A stretch of 64,000 nt of DNA from Alteromonas sp. CI.11.F.A3. Lineage in GTDB: Bacteria; Pseudomonadota; Gammaproteobacteria; Enterobacterales; Alteromonadaceae. A model generated the notes under the pieces. The model did not search any database. It was not told the DNA's origin and saw only the letters and a list, made by a program, of their open reading frames with translations. The stretch spans positions 4,402,001 to 4,466,000 of the forward strand of contig NZ_CP136708.1 of the NCBI RefSeq assembly GCF_032925565.1. The letters run 5' to 3'. Shown in pieces: positions 36,485 to 44,977 of this stretch. The translations under genes were made by a program, and so were the position numbers. Position 1 is the first letter of the stretch, and every line of letters starts with the position of its first letter.

Positions 36485-37938
36485 AATACACCCTGTTTTG
36501 GCGTATGTGTACTGTAATTGGCGTAGGTACCGTACTGCTTTTTTGGGCCATAGACTGGTTAACTAATCATACCGAATCTAGCATGAGCTTTATTGCACAA
36601 GAGCATCAGCAACAATTGCTAGATTACGGAAAAGAAGCCGATGAAATTTGGAAAAATGAAGGTGAAGAAGCCCTATCTGCTTGGCTTAAGATGCTTCAAG
36701 AAAAAGAGCAAACCTGGGTAGGTGTAGTTAGTTCAGATATAACTCCCCTGGCCGATTCCACTATCTACAAACCCTTTTTCGACCGCTTTCAATATGGCAG
36801 AAGTGTGGAGTGGAAAATACACTTATATTTTCAGCAAAACCCCGTGATGGAATTGCCCTTTGCCGATGCGAGCACACACTTATTAATTGAACTGCCTCAG
36901 CGTATGCGCCCCGGTGCAATGTTGCTGTACGCCAATGCCTTACTACAGATTGCGCTGCCGCTAATATTACTCTGCATATTGAGTTTGGTGTTATACCGCC
37001 ACGTAATGTCGCCGTTAAGAAAGCTGGAGAACGTCACCAAATCCTTCAGTGCGGGTCACTATGATGTAAGAACCAATGCGTCGCTGCTTGAGCGTAATGA
37101 CGAACTTACCCGCTTAGCCGTTACTTTCGATAAAATGGCCGATAGAACCAGCAAGCTTATTTATAATCAACGCCAGTTACTGGCAGATTTATCTCATGAG
37201 TTACGCACACCGCTAACGCGGATAGATATGGCGGTTGATTTTGTAGAGCAACAAATTAACCCGCAACAAGCATTAGCGCGACTTCGCTACGAAGCTTCTA
37301 CCATGCGCAACTTAGTTGAAGATACCCTTACTCTTGCGTGGTTAAACACTGAATCTCCACAGCTAAATACTGATGATTTTGATTTGGTGGAATTAATACA
37401 GGTTATTTGCGAAGACGCCCGATTCGAATACCCTGACAAAAACCTTGTTAGCACGCTGCCAGAAAAAGCGCCGTTAACCCAAAGCAGCCAAATAGCATTG
37501 GGCCAAGCAATAGAGAATATTATTCGTAACGCATTACGCTATACGCCTGAAAAATCAGAAGTAGAAGTACTGCTCGCCATCACCGAGCAGGGTTATCGGC
37601 TATGTGTGAAAGACAATGGCCCTGGCGTGCCTGAACATATGCTTGGGGACATTTTTAAGCCATTCTTTCGGGTAGATAAAGCCAGGGCATCTATAGGCGA
37701 ACGAATAGATACATCACAAAGCACTGGCTTTGGTTTAGGTTTGGCCTTAGCCCACCGGCAAATTGAAGCCGTAGGCGGCAGTATCAAAGCTCAAAACTAT
37801 ACTCATGATGCACAGAGCTATAAGGAAGACGCCAGTGGCTATAACAACACTCCCCAGAGCCATAACGACAAAAACACGCAGCGCAGCGGGCTAAAAATTC
37901 AAATTGAATTACCTCGCTCTTCGGCCACTGCTCTTTAA
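36481..37938 (+). CDS. Sensor histidine kinase partner
   Basis: 485 residues. Membrane helices at about 8-27 and 150-172 enclose a periplasmic sensor region. HAMP (LYRHVMSPLRKLENVTKSFSAGHY) is followed by the H-box LADLSHELRTPLTRID (His239), N-box NIIRNALRYTP, G1 DNGPGVP and G2 TGFGLGLAL. Between GGSIKAQN and the last strand LKIQIELP there is an unusual hydrophilic insertion of about 30 residues with YTHDAQSYKEDASGYNN-like repeats. It phosphorylates the overlapping response regulator. The signal is unknown. Confidence 0.92.
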   Translation: MKYTLFWRMCTVIGVGTVLLFWAIDWLTNHTESSMSFIAQEHQQQLLDYGKEADEIWKNEGEEALSAWLKMLQEKEQTWVGVVSSDITPLADSTIYKPFFDRFQYGRSVEWKIHLYFQQNPVMELPFADASTHLLIELPQRMRPGAMLLYANALLQIALPLILLCILSLVLYRHVMSPLRKLENVTKSFSAGHYDVRTNASLLERNDELTRLAVTFDKMADRTSKLIYNQRQLLADLSHELRTPLTRIDMAVDFVEQQINPQQALARLRYEASTMRNLVEDTLTLAWLNTESPQLNTDDFDLVELIQVICEDARFEYPDKNLVSTLPEKAPLTQSSQIALGQAIENIIRNALRYTPEKSEVEVLLAITEQGYRLCVKDNGPGVPEHMLGDIFKPFFRVDKARASIGERIDTSQSTGFGLGLALAHRQIEAVGGSIKAQNYTHDAQSYKEDASGYNNTPQSHNDKNTQRSGLKIQIELPRSSATAL

Positions 37939-37968
37939 CGTTCACGAGTACCCATTGAACGACCTACT

Positions 37969-38022
37969 CTTTAACTACGGGCTATGTTTAAACCACGGGC
38001 TATGCTTAAGCTACGGGCTACC
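37969..38022. repeat. Three tandem 18-bp imperfect repeats
   Basis: Units of the form YTTAARCYACGGGCTATG occur at 37,969-37,986, 37,987-38,004 and 38,005-38,022, with more decayed relatives on both sides. They fill the gap between two convergent genes. No hairpin or ORF explains them. Confidence 0.65.
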
Positions 38023-38087
38023 CTTGAACTTCTAACTCGGCGATGGGAACTCTCATTTTGACTAACCGTTTTGATTAACCGTTTCAA

Positions 38088-39263
38088 CTAATCGTATTGG
38101 CGCAACCGTTTGGGCTCGCTAACTAATCGGCGCCACGCCAATACAATGCCGGTATATACTAGTACACACGCTAGTAATGACACCAACCCCGCCACCGTTT
38201 GGCCAATAACCCCGAAGTATTCACCGGTATGTAAAAAACGTGCCGTACCCCATGCTTGCCCGCCAAGAGACCAATCTTGTTTTCTTAGCACCTGGGTTAC
38301 TTCGGCTGTTTGGGTGTCGAAAAAAAGCGAATAAGCGAGCTCTTGCCTATGTCCTATGCTTTTATCAATGAAGAAACGGGCTTCGTGTTTATGCTCACCT
38401 ATTTCCATCCACATTGAATACCAGTCTTCGTACTCATTCGCACTGGCGTGTTGCTGGGCTGCTTTAAAGAGCGTTTCGTAGGGTACTATGTCAGCCGCTA
38501 AACTGGTAATTCCCTCATGTTGCTCTCGGGCAGGCACACTTTCACCAAAGGCGCCGTATATGGCCTTATTGGCCCAATCGAAGTGAAAAATAGTAGCCGT
38601 TAACGCAATAACAAACAGCGGTATCAAACACCAGATACCGAAGACGAAATGCCATTGCCGATTTCTATGATGTGAATTTTGATAGGTTTTGAGTAATAGG
38701 GTTTGCTGTTTAAAGGCTCTTAAATTGAAACGCTTGGGTAGCCATAAATAAAGGCCACTTACGATCAAAAAGATAAACATAAGATTGGCATAAGCCGTGA
38801 TGTTCTTGCCTATTACGCGATAATCGCCCGCAAGAGATAAATAGCGATGAAAGTCGGTGACTACATGAAAAAATTCACCCACCACGTCCTGGCCTTCTCG
38901 AAGCACCTCGCCAGTATAAGGGTGTAGCAAAAAGCTGTGCCGCCCCGCCCATGCAGGAATAGCCGCGCCTTCTCGGTTTACCCAACGAACATAAATATGT
39001 GGTTCATTAGGCTTAAGCGTTTGCAAAATAGACACCACTTCATCGGTGCTAATACGAGTGCGGTCTGTCGGTTTGGTTTGGCTGGCTGAATCTCCTTTAG
39101 TGCTAACTTCTACGTCGTATAGCCTTTCACTGAATTCTACGATTTGCCGTTCATAAGTCAGTAATACGCCCGTAAAGGACATACACAAAACAAATATGCC
39201 GGCAATTAAGCCGGCAATAAGGTGGGTCCAAAAAACCCACTTTTTTATCGTTTTAGCGCTCAT
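38088..39263 (-). CDS. PepSY-associated TM protein (iron-uptake linked)
   Basis: A 391-residue inner-membrane protein with four main helices. It begins with KTIKKWVFWTHLIAGLIAGIFVLCMSFTGVLLTYERQI, typical of PepSY_TM proteins, has a large periplasmic loop (VNREGAAIPAWAGRHSFLLHPYTGEVL) and ends with a helix followed by LAWRRL. Family members sit beside siderophore receptors and are thought to reduce or release ferric iron. Here the gene follows a TonB-dependent receptor by 18 bp under a Fur-like box, which fits that role. Confidence 0.9.
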   Translation of the reverse strand: MSAKTIKKWVFWTHLIAGLIAGIFVLCMSFTGVLLTYERQIVEFSERLYDVEVSTKGDSASQTKPTDRTRISTDEVVSILQTLKPNEPHIYVRWVNREGAAIPAWAGRHSFLLHPYTGEVLREGQDVVGEFFHVVTDFHRYLSLAGDYRVIGKNITAYANLMFIFLIVSGLYLWLPKRFNLRAFKQQTLLLKTYQNSHHRNRQWHFVFGIWCLIPLFVIALTATIFHFDWANKAIYGAFGESVPAREQHEGITSLAADIVPYETLFKAAQQHASANEYEDWYSMWMEIGEHKHEARFFIDKSIGHRQELAYSLFFDTQTAEVTQVLRKQDWSLGGQAWGTARFLHTGEYFGVIGQTVAGLVSLLACVLVYTGIVLAWRRLVSEPKRLRQYD

Positions 39264-39281
39264 AGCGTTAGTGACCTAGCG

Positions 39282-41336
39282 CTAAAAATTATACGTCACT
39301 GATAGCCTGATATCTCTACCGGCTTCATGAGGGCCGATGACAGTAGCAAATACTTCGCTGTAATCACCCACACTTGAATGATCGATGTAGTACTCGTCAA
39401 ACAAGTTTGATACCGCTAAGTTAACAAGTATGTTGCTTGTAGCCTGCCACTCACCATAGATATCAACCAAGGTGTAACTGGGTTTGTTTAGGGTATACAA
39501 ACTATCTGTCCAACCCAAATCAACTGCTTGGTGCAAAGTATCAATATCTCGAGATCTAACCTGCCTAATACTTGTACCAACGCTAATATCGGCGTTAACC
39601 GTGTAATCTACGCCAACCACTAAAGTATCGCCGCGGCTATTACCTAAGCCCACAAATTCATAACCGTTCAAATCAATAGATGAATAATCTACGTTGTAAA
39701 TACCCTCTCTTGGGTCAAGTTCACTATCAGCAGTTGAGAAACCAAAGAAAAAGTCGAATGAATCTACGCGATAGGCAAGGTCGAATTCAATACCGCTGCT
39801 TTCTACAGTACCAATGTTATTGAAAACAGAATTACCTTCGTAACCTTCAAAAATCACATCATCTAGGGTTGAGTTATAAACGCTTAATCTCGCATTTAAG
39901 TTGTTAGCGCTGTATTCAATTGAAGCTTCAATGTTTTGTACCGTTTCTGGTACCAAATCATCAGCAACTACTGGAATATCTGAGCCATCATAAAGGTAAC
40001 CGTCGATCGTGAAACCATCGCCAATCTCTTTTCCTCTAGCGGCTTCGGCATAACCTAGCCCTAAGGTCCAAGCTTCGGTAAGCTGATAAGCAACACCAAT
40101 ATTGAAGCTTAATTCAGAGTCGTCTAGTGAAGCTTCGCTGTCGGTAACTGGGGTACCGTAATACTCTTCAAGCAAAATGCGTTGCTGGAAATCATAGTCG
40201 TCGTAGCGCACACCATAGCTAAGCAATAGTTCAGGGGTAATGTCGCTATAACCTTGAGCGTAGATGCCCATAACGCTGCTTTCTTCCGCGTTCTCTACCG
40301 CTCCTGCTGCGGGGCCGCTATTCACTTCATCGCTGCGGTAATCTACACCGTATACAAACTTATGATTTGCTGTTTCGCTGGTATTGCGAATATCAAAACC
40401 GTAAGTGTCTATTTCAGCTAACCAATTAAAACGACCACCTTGAAATGAAGACTCGGTTTGATAGGCGGTGGCTTCTAAGTACACCATATCGCTGTGGGCG
40501 AAACGGTAGTTTGCCACATAGGTATCACGCTGTGCTTCACTTGGGTAAAGCGCTGCGCCTTCCAATACTACCCAGTTAGGGCGGGCAGAAAACTCACCCT
40601 CTTCGTCACGTTGTTCAACACTTAGCGACAAATAGTGGTTTTCTGCAATATCACCACTGGCTTTAAGGAACAACATGTCTTGATCGGCTGCTGTGCCGTA
40701 AATTTCGTTTCCGTCGCCATCTTCCATATTGTCGCGATCTACCGTGCTGTAATAACCAAGCACGCCCCATGTATCACTTAGTTTTCCGTATAAACTACCG
40801 CTATAGCGTGTACCGTCATTCGAAAAGTAACTTGCTTTAACACGGCCACCAAATTGCTCACCTTCAGCTAAAAGGTCGTCAGCATCTTTGGTTTTAAAGC
40901 GGATTGAACCACCAATAGCACCAGGGCCACTGGTTGCTTCACCAGCACCAGCCTGCACATCAATTTGCTGGAGTAAATCTGGATCGATGGTGACACGGCC
41001 AATATGATGAAATAGGGTTGAAGTTTGCTGCGCACCATCAACAGTAACATTTAAGTACGCGTCTTCCAGGCCACGGATATATATCTTTTGCGCCACGCCA
41101 ACCGAACCACCAACACTAATGGAAGGCGAGTTGCGAAATATATCAGCGAGATCATTAGCTTGGTATTGCTCGATGTCTTCAGCAGTAATGCTTAAGTTTG
41201 TTGTAGCGCCTACTACCGAGATTTTTTCAACAGCGGCTGTTTCGACAGGCTTAGCTTCATCAACTGCTTGTACCTGGGCATAGGAAAACGCGCTAGATAG
41301 AGTGCAAACCGCACCAATGAACACTCGTTTTTTCAA
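39282..41336 (-). CDS. TonB-dependent receptor for iron/siderophore or haem
   Basis: The plug domain (DLADIFRNSPSISVGGSVGVAQKIYIRGLEDAYLNVTVDGAQQ ... GAGEATSGPGAIGGSIRFKTKDADDLL) resembles haem/siderophore receptors, and the barrel ends in RLSVTYNF. A TTG at 41,336 is preferred as start because GGAG lies five bases upstream; the longer frame from TTG 41,348 would include that site. Signal peptide: KKRVFIGAVCTLSSAFSYAQ. The next gene encodes a PepSY protein. A Fur-like box at 41,371 supports iron control. The ligand is unresolved. Confidence 0.9.
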   Translation of the reverse strand: MKKRVFIGAVCTLSSAFSYAQVQAVDEAKPVETAAVEKISVVGATTNLSITAEDIEQYQANDLADIFRNSPSISVGGSVGVAQKIYIRGLEDAYLNVTVDGAQQTSTLFHHIGRVTIDPDLLQQIDVQAGAGEATSGPGAIGGSIRFKTKDADDLLAEGEQFGGRVKASYFSNDGTRYSGSLYGKLSDTWGVLGYYSTVDRDNMEDGDGNEIYGTAADQDMLFLKASGDIAENHYLSLSVEQRDEEGEFSARPNWVVLEGAALYPSEAQRDTYVANYRFAHSDMVYLEATAYQTESSFQGGRFNWLAEIDTYGFDIRNTSETANHKFVYGVDYRSDEVNSGPAAGAVENAEESSVMGIYAQGYSDITPELLLSYGVRYDDYDFQQRILLEEYYGTPVTDSEASLDDSELSFNIGVAYQLTEAWTLGLGYAEAARGKEIGDGFTIDGYLYDGSDIPVVADDLVPETVQNIEASIEYSANNLNARLSVYNSTLDDVIFEGYEGNSVFNNIGTVESSGIEFDLAYRVDSFDFFFGFSTADSELDPREGIYNVDYSSIDLNGYEFVGLGNSRGDTLVVGVDYTVNADISVGTSIRQVRSRDIDTLHQAVDLGWTDSLYTLNKPSYTLVDIYGEWQATSNILVNLAVSNLFDEYYIDHSSVGDYSEVFATVIGPHEAGRDIRLSVTYNF

Positions 41337-41370
41337 AGAAAGCTCCAATTAAATGTTTAGTTATTCTTAA

Positions 41371-41385
41371 TAAGAAACATTCTCA
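41371..41385 (-). promoter_or_regulatory. Probable Fur box
   Basis: On the minus strand TGAGAATGTTTCTTA matches the 7-1-7 Fur motif TGATAATNATTATCA at 10 of 14 informative positions and overlaps a second inverted repeat (TTCTTA/TAAGAA). It lies about 35 bp upstream of the TonB-receptor start. Confidence 0.65.
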
Positions 41386-41454
41386 TTTACTTCGCCTTGA
41401 AAAGGTAGTGTTTTTACAATTGTTACATTTTGAACTAAGAGGGAGTTTGAAAGA

Positions 41455-41628
41455 TTACTGTTGTTCGTCTACAGGCTGAGTATTTGGATCTTCACTATTC
41501 GCTTGCTCAGCTAGTTTTTCGCGCTCGGCTTTAGAAACATAAGCCGGTTTATTGCTCTTATGAATTTTAGCGTTCGCTTTTTTATCTTTCTTCTGAAGTT
41601 TCTTAATGATTTTTTTACGACGGTTCAT
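41455..41628 (-). CDS. DUF2986 family small basic protein
   Basis: The ATG at 41,628 gives 57 residues beginning MNRRKKIIKKLQKKDKKANA and continuing KPAYVSKAEREKLAEQ, the pattern of the DUF2986 family of marine Gammaproteobacteria. The N-terminus is strongly basic and could bind nucleic acid; the C-terminus is acidic and Gln-rich. Function is unknown. It lies between the iron receptor and the tRNA-derived repeat array. Confidence 0.75.
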   Translation of the reverse strand: MNRRKKIIKKLQKKDKKANAKIHKSNKPAYVSKAEREKLAEQANSEDPNTQPVDEQQ

Positions 41629-41723
41629 ACCCAATTGCCTCAAACAGCCTCACTCATTCTGCCTATTATACAGGGTTTACGGCTAAAGCTGCCAATATGC
41701 GTATTTGCGAAGAGGGCTTACTG

Positions 41724-42482
41724 AATAATGGTGCCTCTACCCGAGATTGTGACGCACGGTGCAACCGCAGGGACACGCCAGCGTGTTCCGCTAACTTGAT
41801 ACAATAGCCTAGATCAAAAAAGCCCTCGCATTTCTGCAAGGGCTTCTTGAATAATGGTGCCTCGACCCGGGATTGTAACGCGCGGTGCAACCGCAGGGGC
41901 ACGCCAGCGTGTTCCGCTAACTTGATACAATAGCCTAGATCCAAAAAAGCCCCGAACATTTCTGTTCAGGGCCCTTCGAATAATGGTGCCTCGACCCGGG
42001 ATTGTAACGCGCGGTGCAACCGCAGGGGCACGCCAGCGTGTTCCGCTAACTTGATACATTAGCTTAGATCAAAAAAGCCCCGCATTTTCATGCAGGGCTT
42101 CTTGAATAATGGTGCCTCGACCCGGGATTGTAACGCGCGGTGCAACCGCAGGGGCACGCCAGCGTGTTCCGCTAACTTGATACATTAGCTTAGATCAAAA
42201 AAGCCCCGCATTTTCATGCAGGGCTTCTTGAATAATGGTGCCTCGACCCGGGATCGTAACGCGCGGTGCAACCGCAGGGGCACGCCAGCGTGTTCCGCTA
42301 ACTTGATACATTAGCTTAGATCAAAAAAGCCCCGCATTTTCATGCAGGGCTTCTTGAATAATGGTGCCTCGACCCGGGATCGTAACGCGCGGTGCAACCG
42401 CAGGGGCACGCCAGCGTGTTCCGCTAACTTGATACATTAGCTTAGATCAAAAAAGCCCCGCATTTTCATGCAGGGCTTCTTG
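41724..42482 (-). repeat. Six tandem ~126-bp units, each with a tRNA-Phe 3' end and a terminator
   Basis: Units begin at 41,724, 41,850, 41,979, 42,105, 42,231 and 42,357; five are 126 bp and the second is 129 bp. On the minus strand each contains the tRNA-Phe acceptor and T-arm end (CCCGGGTCGAGGCACCA), then a terminator hairpin with T6, then about 75 bp with three small hairpins. Weaker similarity to the tRNA extends inward (AGCGGA ... CGTGxCCCTG), with about 19 bases replacing the T-loop. The last four units are almost identical; the first two differ. Terminator stems change on both sides (GCAT/ATGC, GAACA/TGTTC, TTGCA/TGCGA), keeping pairing. The layout resembles the tyrT/rtT repeats of E. 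coli. Confidence 0.9.
42449..42476 (-). terminator. Rho-independent terminator of the last repeat unit, original tRNA-Phe terminator
   Basis: On the minus strand GCCCTGCAT, loop GAAA, ATGCGGGGC, then TTTTTT. Before the island inserted, this hairpin lay directly downstream of the tRNA-Phe 3' end. Confidence 0.85.
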
Positions 42483-42535
42483 AATAATGGTGCCTCGACC
42501 CGGGATCGAACCAGGGACACGCGGATTTTCAATCC
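42483..42535. repeat. Left attachment repeat (att) with 3' fragment of tRNA-Phe
   Basis: 53 bp identical to 59,119-59,171. It includes 48 bases of the tRNA-Phe 3' part with CCA (42,488-42,535, minus strand), cut in the anticodon arm; sequence then changes to unrelated AT-rich DNA. This is the signature of site-specific insertion into the tRNA gene. Confidence 0.95.
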
Positions 42536-42711
42536 AAAATTGAAAATAAAAGCAAGACATTGATTTATATTAAATTTAAATCATAAACCTTCCAAATAAA
42601 TCCTCAATTAAATGCTCTGAAGGCCGCATAACTCTATCTGCCTGTTATGCGTTTTTGGAAAAAGTTTTAAGGGGAATTAATCGCATGAATTTTCACTGGG
42701 GCTAAAAAGCA

Positions 42712-42737
42712 AAAACCCGAGCTGCAACTCGGGTTTT
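42712..42737. terminator. Bidirectional hairpin terminator
   Basis: AAAACCCGAG and CTCGGGTTTT form a perfect 10-bp stem around CTGCAA, with A- and T-rich arms that act as U-tracts on either strand. Confidence 0.75.
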
Positions 42738-42805
42738 AGATATCAGTCGATTTTCGCAAGACGACCAATCAAATTTCAGCTTCATACTAGCTGAGGGGTA
42801 TCCCT

Positions 42806-43096
42806 TTGTCTAGTGAAAAGGCCCGCCGAAGTCGACCCGTTTTTGCCCCAGCAAAAACGCACCAGGCATTGCGTATTTTACGTATCACTTCATGTTGGAA
42901 AGTTGTTGTTGGTGAAGTGTTCCTGGTGTTGAGTCGAACGGGGAATCCTTACATACGACTCAGCGTGCGACGCGCACCGCGACACTCTGAATTCGCAATT
43001 CAGAGGCACTTACACTTGTGGGTAACGGGGAACCAACCACGGCCACCACGTAAAAAACGGCGAGGTAATCTAGTCAACAGACGGGGATTAAAGTAA
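42806..43096 (+). CDS. Doubtful Arg-rich ORF
   Basis: A TTG-started frame of 96 residues, very rich in Arg and Pro, that I do not recognise. It lacks a convincing ribosome site and overlaps a strong DNA hairpin at 42,985-43,005. The composition may simply reflect a structured RNA in the same DNA. It is listed because its GC content is higher than its surroundings and no other gene covers it. Confidence 0.2.
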   Translation: MSSEKARRSRPVFAPAKTHQALRILRITSCWKVVVGEVFLVLSRTGNPYIRLSVRRAPRHSEFAIQRHLHLWVTGNQPRPPRKKRRGNLVNRRGLK

Positions 43097-43248
43097 GCGC
43101 AGTTCGTCATAGGTGTGTCTCTCCAACGCGTAAGGGGGGCAAGAACCTAGCTGGTTCTACCGATAGTGGAGAGCAAGGCGGACTATCCTAAAACCTTTTG
43201 GTGGCAGGAGGTCGAGCCTATCTTGGAGCGCAGCGAAAAGATAGGCTC
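42985..43248 (+). ncRNA. Candidate structured RNA (four consecutive hairpins)
   Basis: Stems seen: CTCTGAATT/AATTCAGAG (42,985-43,005, 3-base loop), AGAACC/GGTTCT (43,142-43,158), GATAGT/ACTATC (43,162-43,187) and GAGCCTATCTT/AAGATAGGCTC (43,214-43,248). This density in a gene-poor stretch suggests a folded transcript, but I recognise no known RNA family and the strand is a guess. Confidence 0.35.
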
Positions 43249-43507
43249 TTAGTTAACGCAGCAATTCTAAGTTCAAAAACTTTGATATAGCTTAAAACAA
43301 AACTAAATTACCTGACGTGCTCTGTTAAACGCAACAATGAAATCCTTAATAAGATACAAATATAGCAAACCTGTTCGCACACGGTCTTTGAATGCTTGGT
43401 AAAATGTTAGTGATAAATCTATGTCTACTTTAGGCTAGTTGAAGTGGATGTCAGCGTGACTTTTCAAATTATTAGCGTAATATGCCCACGAATAAAGGGA
43501 GAAAATA

Positions 43508-43942
43508 ATGGCCAATATATTTGATGTAGCATCTTATATTCTTGAGAGTATAGGTACGAGTTCAGCAATGAAGCTCCAAAAGCTCGCTTATTATAGCCAG
43601 GCATGGTCGTTAGTATGGGATGAAGAGGAACTGTTTGAAGAAGACTTTGAAGCTTGGGCCAACGGCCCTGTGGTAAGAAGTCTTTACAATAAGCATCGCG
43701 GTATGTTTAAGGTTAGTGCAGATGTTTTTCCAGAGGGAGATTCAGATAATCTAACTGATGAACAAAAGGATACCATCGATAAAGTGCTCGAGTTTTATAG
43801 CGATAAAACAGCTCAGTGGCTCAGCAACTTAACGCATAAAGAATCGCCGTGGAAGGAGGCGCGAGGCTCACTTGAGGCCATGGATAATTGTAATGAGATT
43901 ATCACTAAAGCATCTATGGCTGAATACTACTCAGCACTCTAA
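43508..43942 (+). CDS. Panacea-domain (DUF4065/SocA-like) antitoxin
   Basis: A 144-residue protein with the Panacea/DUF4065 pattern: DVASYILE, MKLQKLAYYSQAWSLVWDEEELFEEDFEAWANGPVVRSLYNKHRG and the C-terminal THKESPWKEAR. Panacea is a widely shared antitoxin domain that neutralises many unrelated toxins. An AAGGGAG ribosome site precedes the ATG. The next gene starts 2 bp after its stop, the normal spacing of a toxin-antitoxin operon. It lies near the left end of the island, so it could stabilise the element. Confidence 0.85.
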   Translation: MANIFDVASYILESIGTSSAMKLQKLAYYSQAWSLVWDEEELFEEDFEAWANGPVVRSLYNKHRGMFKVSADVFPEGDSDNLTDEQKDTIDKVLEFYSDKTAQWLSNLTHKESPWKEARGSLEAMDNCNEIITKASMAEYYSAL

Positions 43943-43944
43943 AA

Positions 43945-44547
43945 ATGAGTGCTAAAGAAGATCGAACACTCCGCAAGCAGCAGCGTGAACAACGACGAAA
44001 GCAGAAATCCGTCAAATTGTCCGCAGCGTTTGTCGAAGAAAATCCACTCTCCATTCCAAAAACACAGTGTCTTCCCGATATTCAAAAGCAGCCATCAACG
44101 GATGCTCAACTCGGCAGTTTAGAAGTTCCAAAGCAAGCAAAGGCCAAACACAATGGCTCACGATTCGGTTACAGAATGACGTGGTGCGCTCGCATTGCAG
44201 ACCAACTTGGCCAATGGTCTTGGGGGGAATCAAGAGAGTGGTCCGAACCTGAGTGGAATACAGAAATATTAAACGGCTTGAACAGTCTTGAGAGCCTTGA
44301 CTGGAATGAAATTCAACAGATGAATTCAGACACTGGTCATTTAATGCATCACGCCCAAGATATTTCTTCGTTATGTGACGAAGCAGTGACTAGATGGTTT
44401 GACCTTGAATATGAGCAATTTGAAACTTTATTTAGGTTTCGCTTGGGCAATCTCAAAAGAGCTTGGGGTATAGAAGTCCAAGGACATTTCTACCTTATAT
44501 GGTACGAGCGCAATCACCAGATATATCCTACATCCTGTCGTAATTAA
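43945..44547 (+). CDS. Unknown partner of Panacea antitoxin, candidate toxin
   Basis: A 200-residue protein of no family I can name with certainty. The first 55 residues are basic and disordered-looking (RTLRKQQREQRRKQKS). The C-terminal part ends LFRFRLGNLKRAWGIEVQGHFYLIWYERNHQIYP, a pattern (R-x-W/F-G, HFYLIW, NHQIYP) often seen at the end of small single-domain toxins and their relatives. Two bases separate it from the antitoxin gene. Its role as toxin is inferred from this pairing. A regulatory partner is the alternative. Confidence 0.6.
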   Translation: MSAKEDRTLRKQQREQRRKQKSVKLSAAFVEENPLSIPKTQCLPDIQKQPSTDAQLGSLEVPKQAKAKHNGSRFGYRMTWCARIADQLGQWSWGESREWSEPEWNTEILNGLNSLESLDWNEIQQMNSDTGHLMHHAQDISSLCDEAVTRWFDLEYEQFETLFRFRLGNLKRAWGIEVQGHFYLIWYERNHQIYPTSCRN

Positions 44548-44652
44548 TAATTATCTTTGAGTAGTAGCATCCTCAATTAACCAGTGTTGAAAGCTCTAAC
44601 TAAGTCCGCCTAAGTTTGTTTATAATTGGTTTCTCTACCTACACGAACGTAG

Positions 44653-44678
44653 CTTCAATTTGGCATGCCAAATTGAAG
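44653..44678. repeat. Perfect 26-bp palindrome, GGCATGCC family
   Basis: The left half is CTTCAATTTGGCA and the right half its exact reverse complement. The same 26 bp recurs at 50,954-50,979 and a damaged copy lies at 51,325. Related TTAGGCATGCCTAA palindromes lie at 53,567 and 53,817. All are inside the island. Confidence 0.9.
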
Positions 44679-44767
44679 AGGGGCGAATTTGCAACAACTG
44701 GTTATTAAGTTTAATAATGAATGAATTTAAAAAATCATTCATTAGCGCATCCCGCCTTGTGAGCCGC

Positions 44768-44977
44768 CTACTCATTGATTGCTCTACCTGCTGTAGTTAA
44801 TTTAGTCTCGCATATTTGTGATGCTTCAATGATCTTGCCAGTAAGTATCTTTCCGTTAGACACTCCCTCGTCCGATACAAGACTGCCACATAGTATAATG
44901 CCCAAGAACACTCTATCGATTTTCTTAAGCTGAATTGTGACGTATACCTTCAGCGCTTTCTTGTTTCTTTTTCTCAT
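44768..44977 (-). CDS. Possible small protein
   Basis: From the ATG at 44,977 a 69-residue frame opens MRKRNKKALKVYVTIQLKKIDRVFLGIILCG. GGAG lies upstream but farther from the start than usual. The N-terminus is basic and one hydrophobic stretch follows. I recognise no family. It ends about 90 bp from the palindrome at 44,653. The evidence is only ORF length and composition. Confidence 0.25.
   Translation of the reverse strand: MRKRNKKALKVYVTIQLKKIDRVFLGIILCGSLVSDEGVSNGKILTGKIIEASQICETKLTTAGRAINE

Larger units (their letters stand above)
42536..43507. other. Left end of island, no firm protein gene
   Basis: This 972-bp stretch holds the hairpin at 42,712, a doubtful Arg-rich ORF at 42,806 and several strong hairpins between 42,985 and 43,248. 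The last 250 bp must include the promoter of the Panacea gene. Confidence 0.5.

Noticed and set aside
41666..42059. Two overlapping minus-strand frames of 97 and 81 codons in the repeat array
   Set aside because: They stay open only because the unit length (126/129 bp) is a multiple of three. They translate tRNA-end and terminator sequence and lack ribosome sites.
41724..42482. CRISPR array
   Set aside because: Units are about 126 bp with no short repeat-unique spacer alternation, and no cas genes are present in the window.
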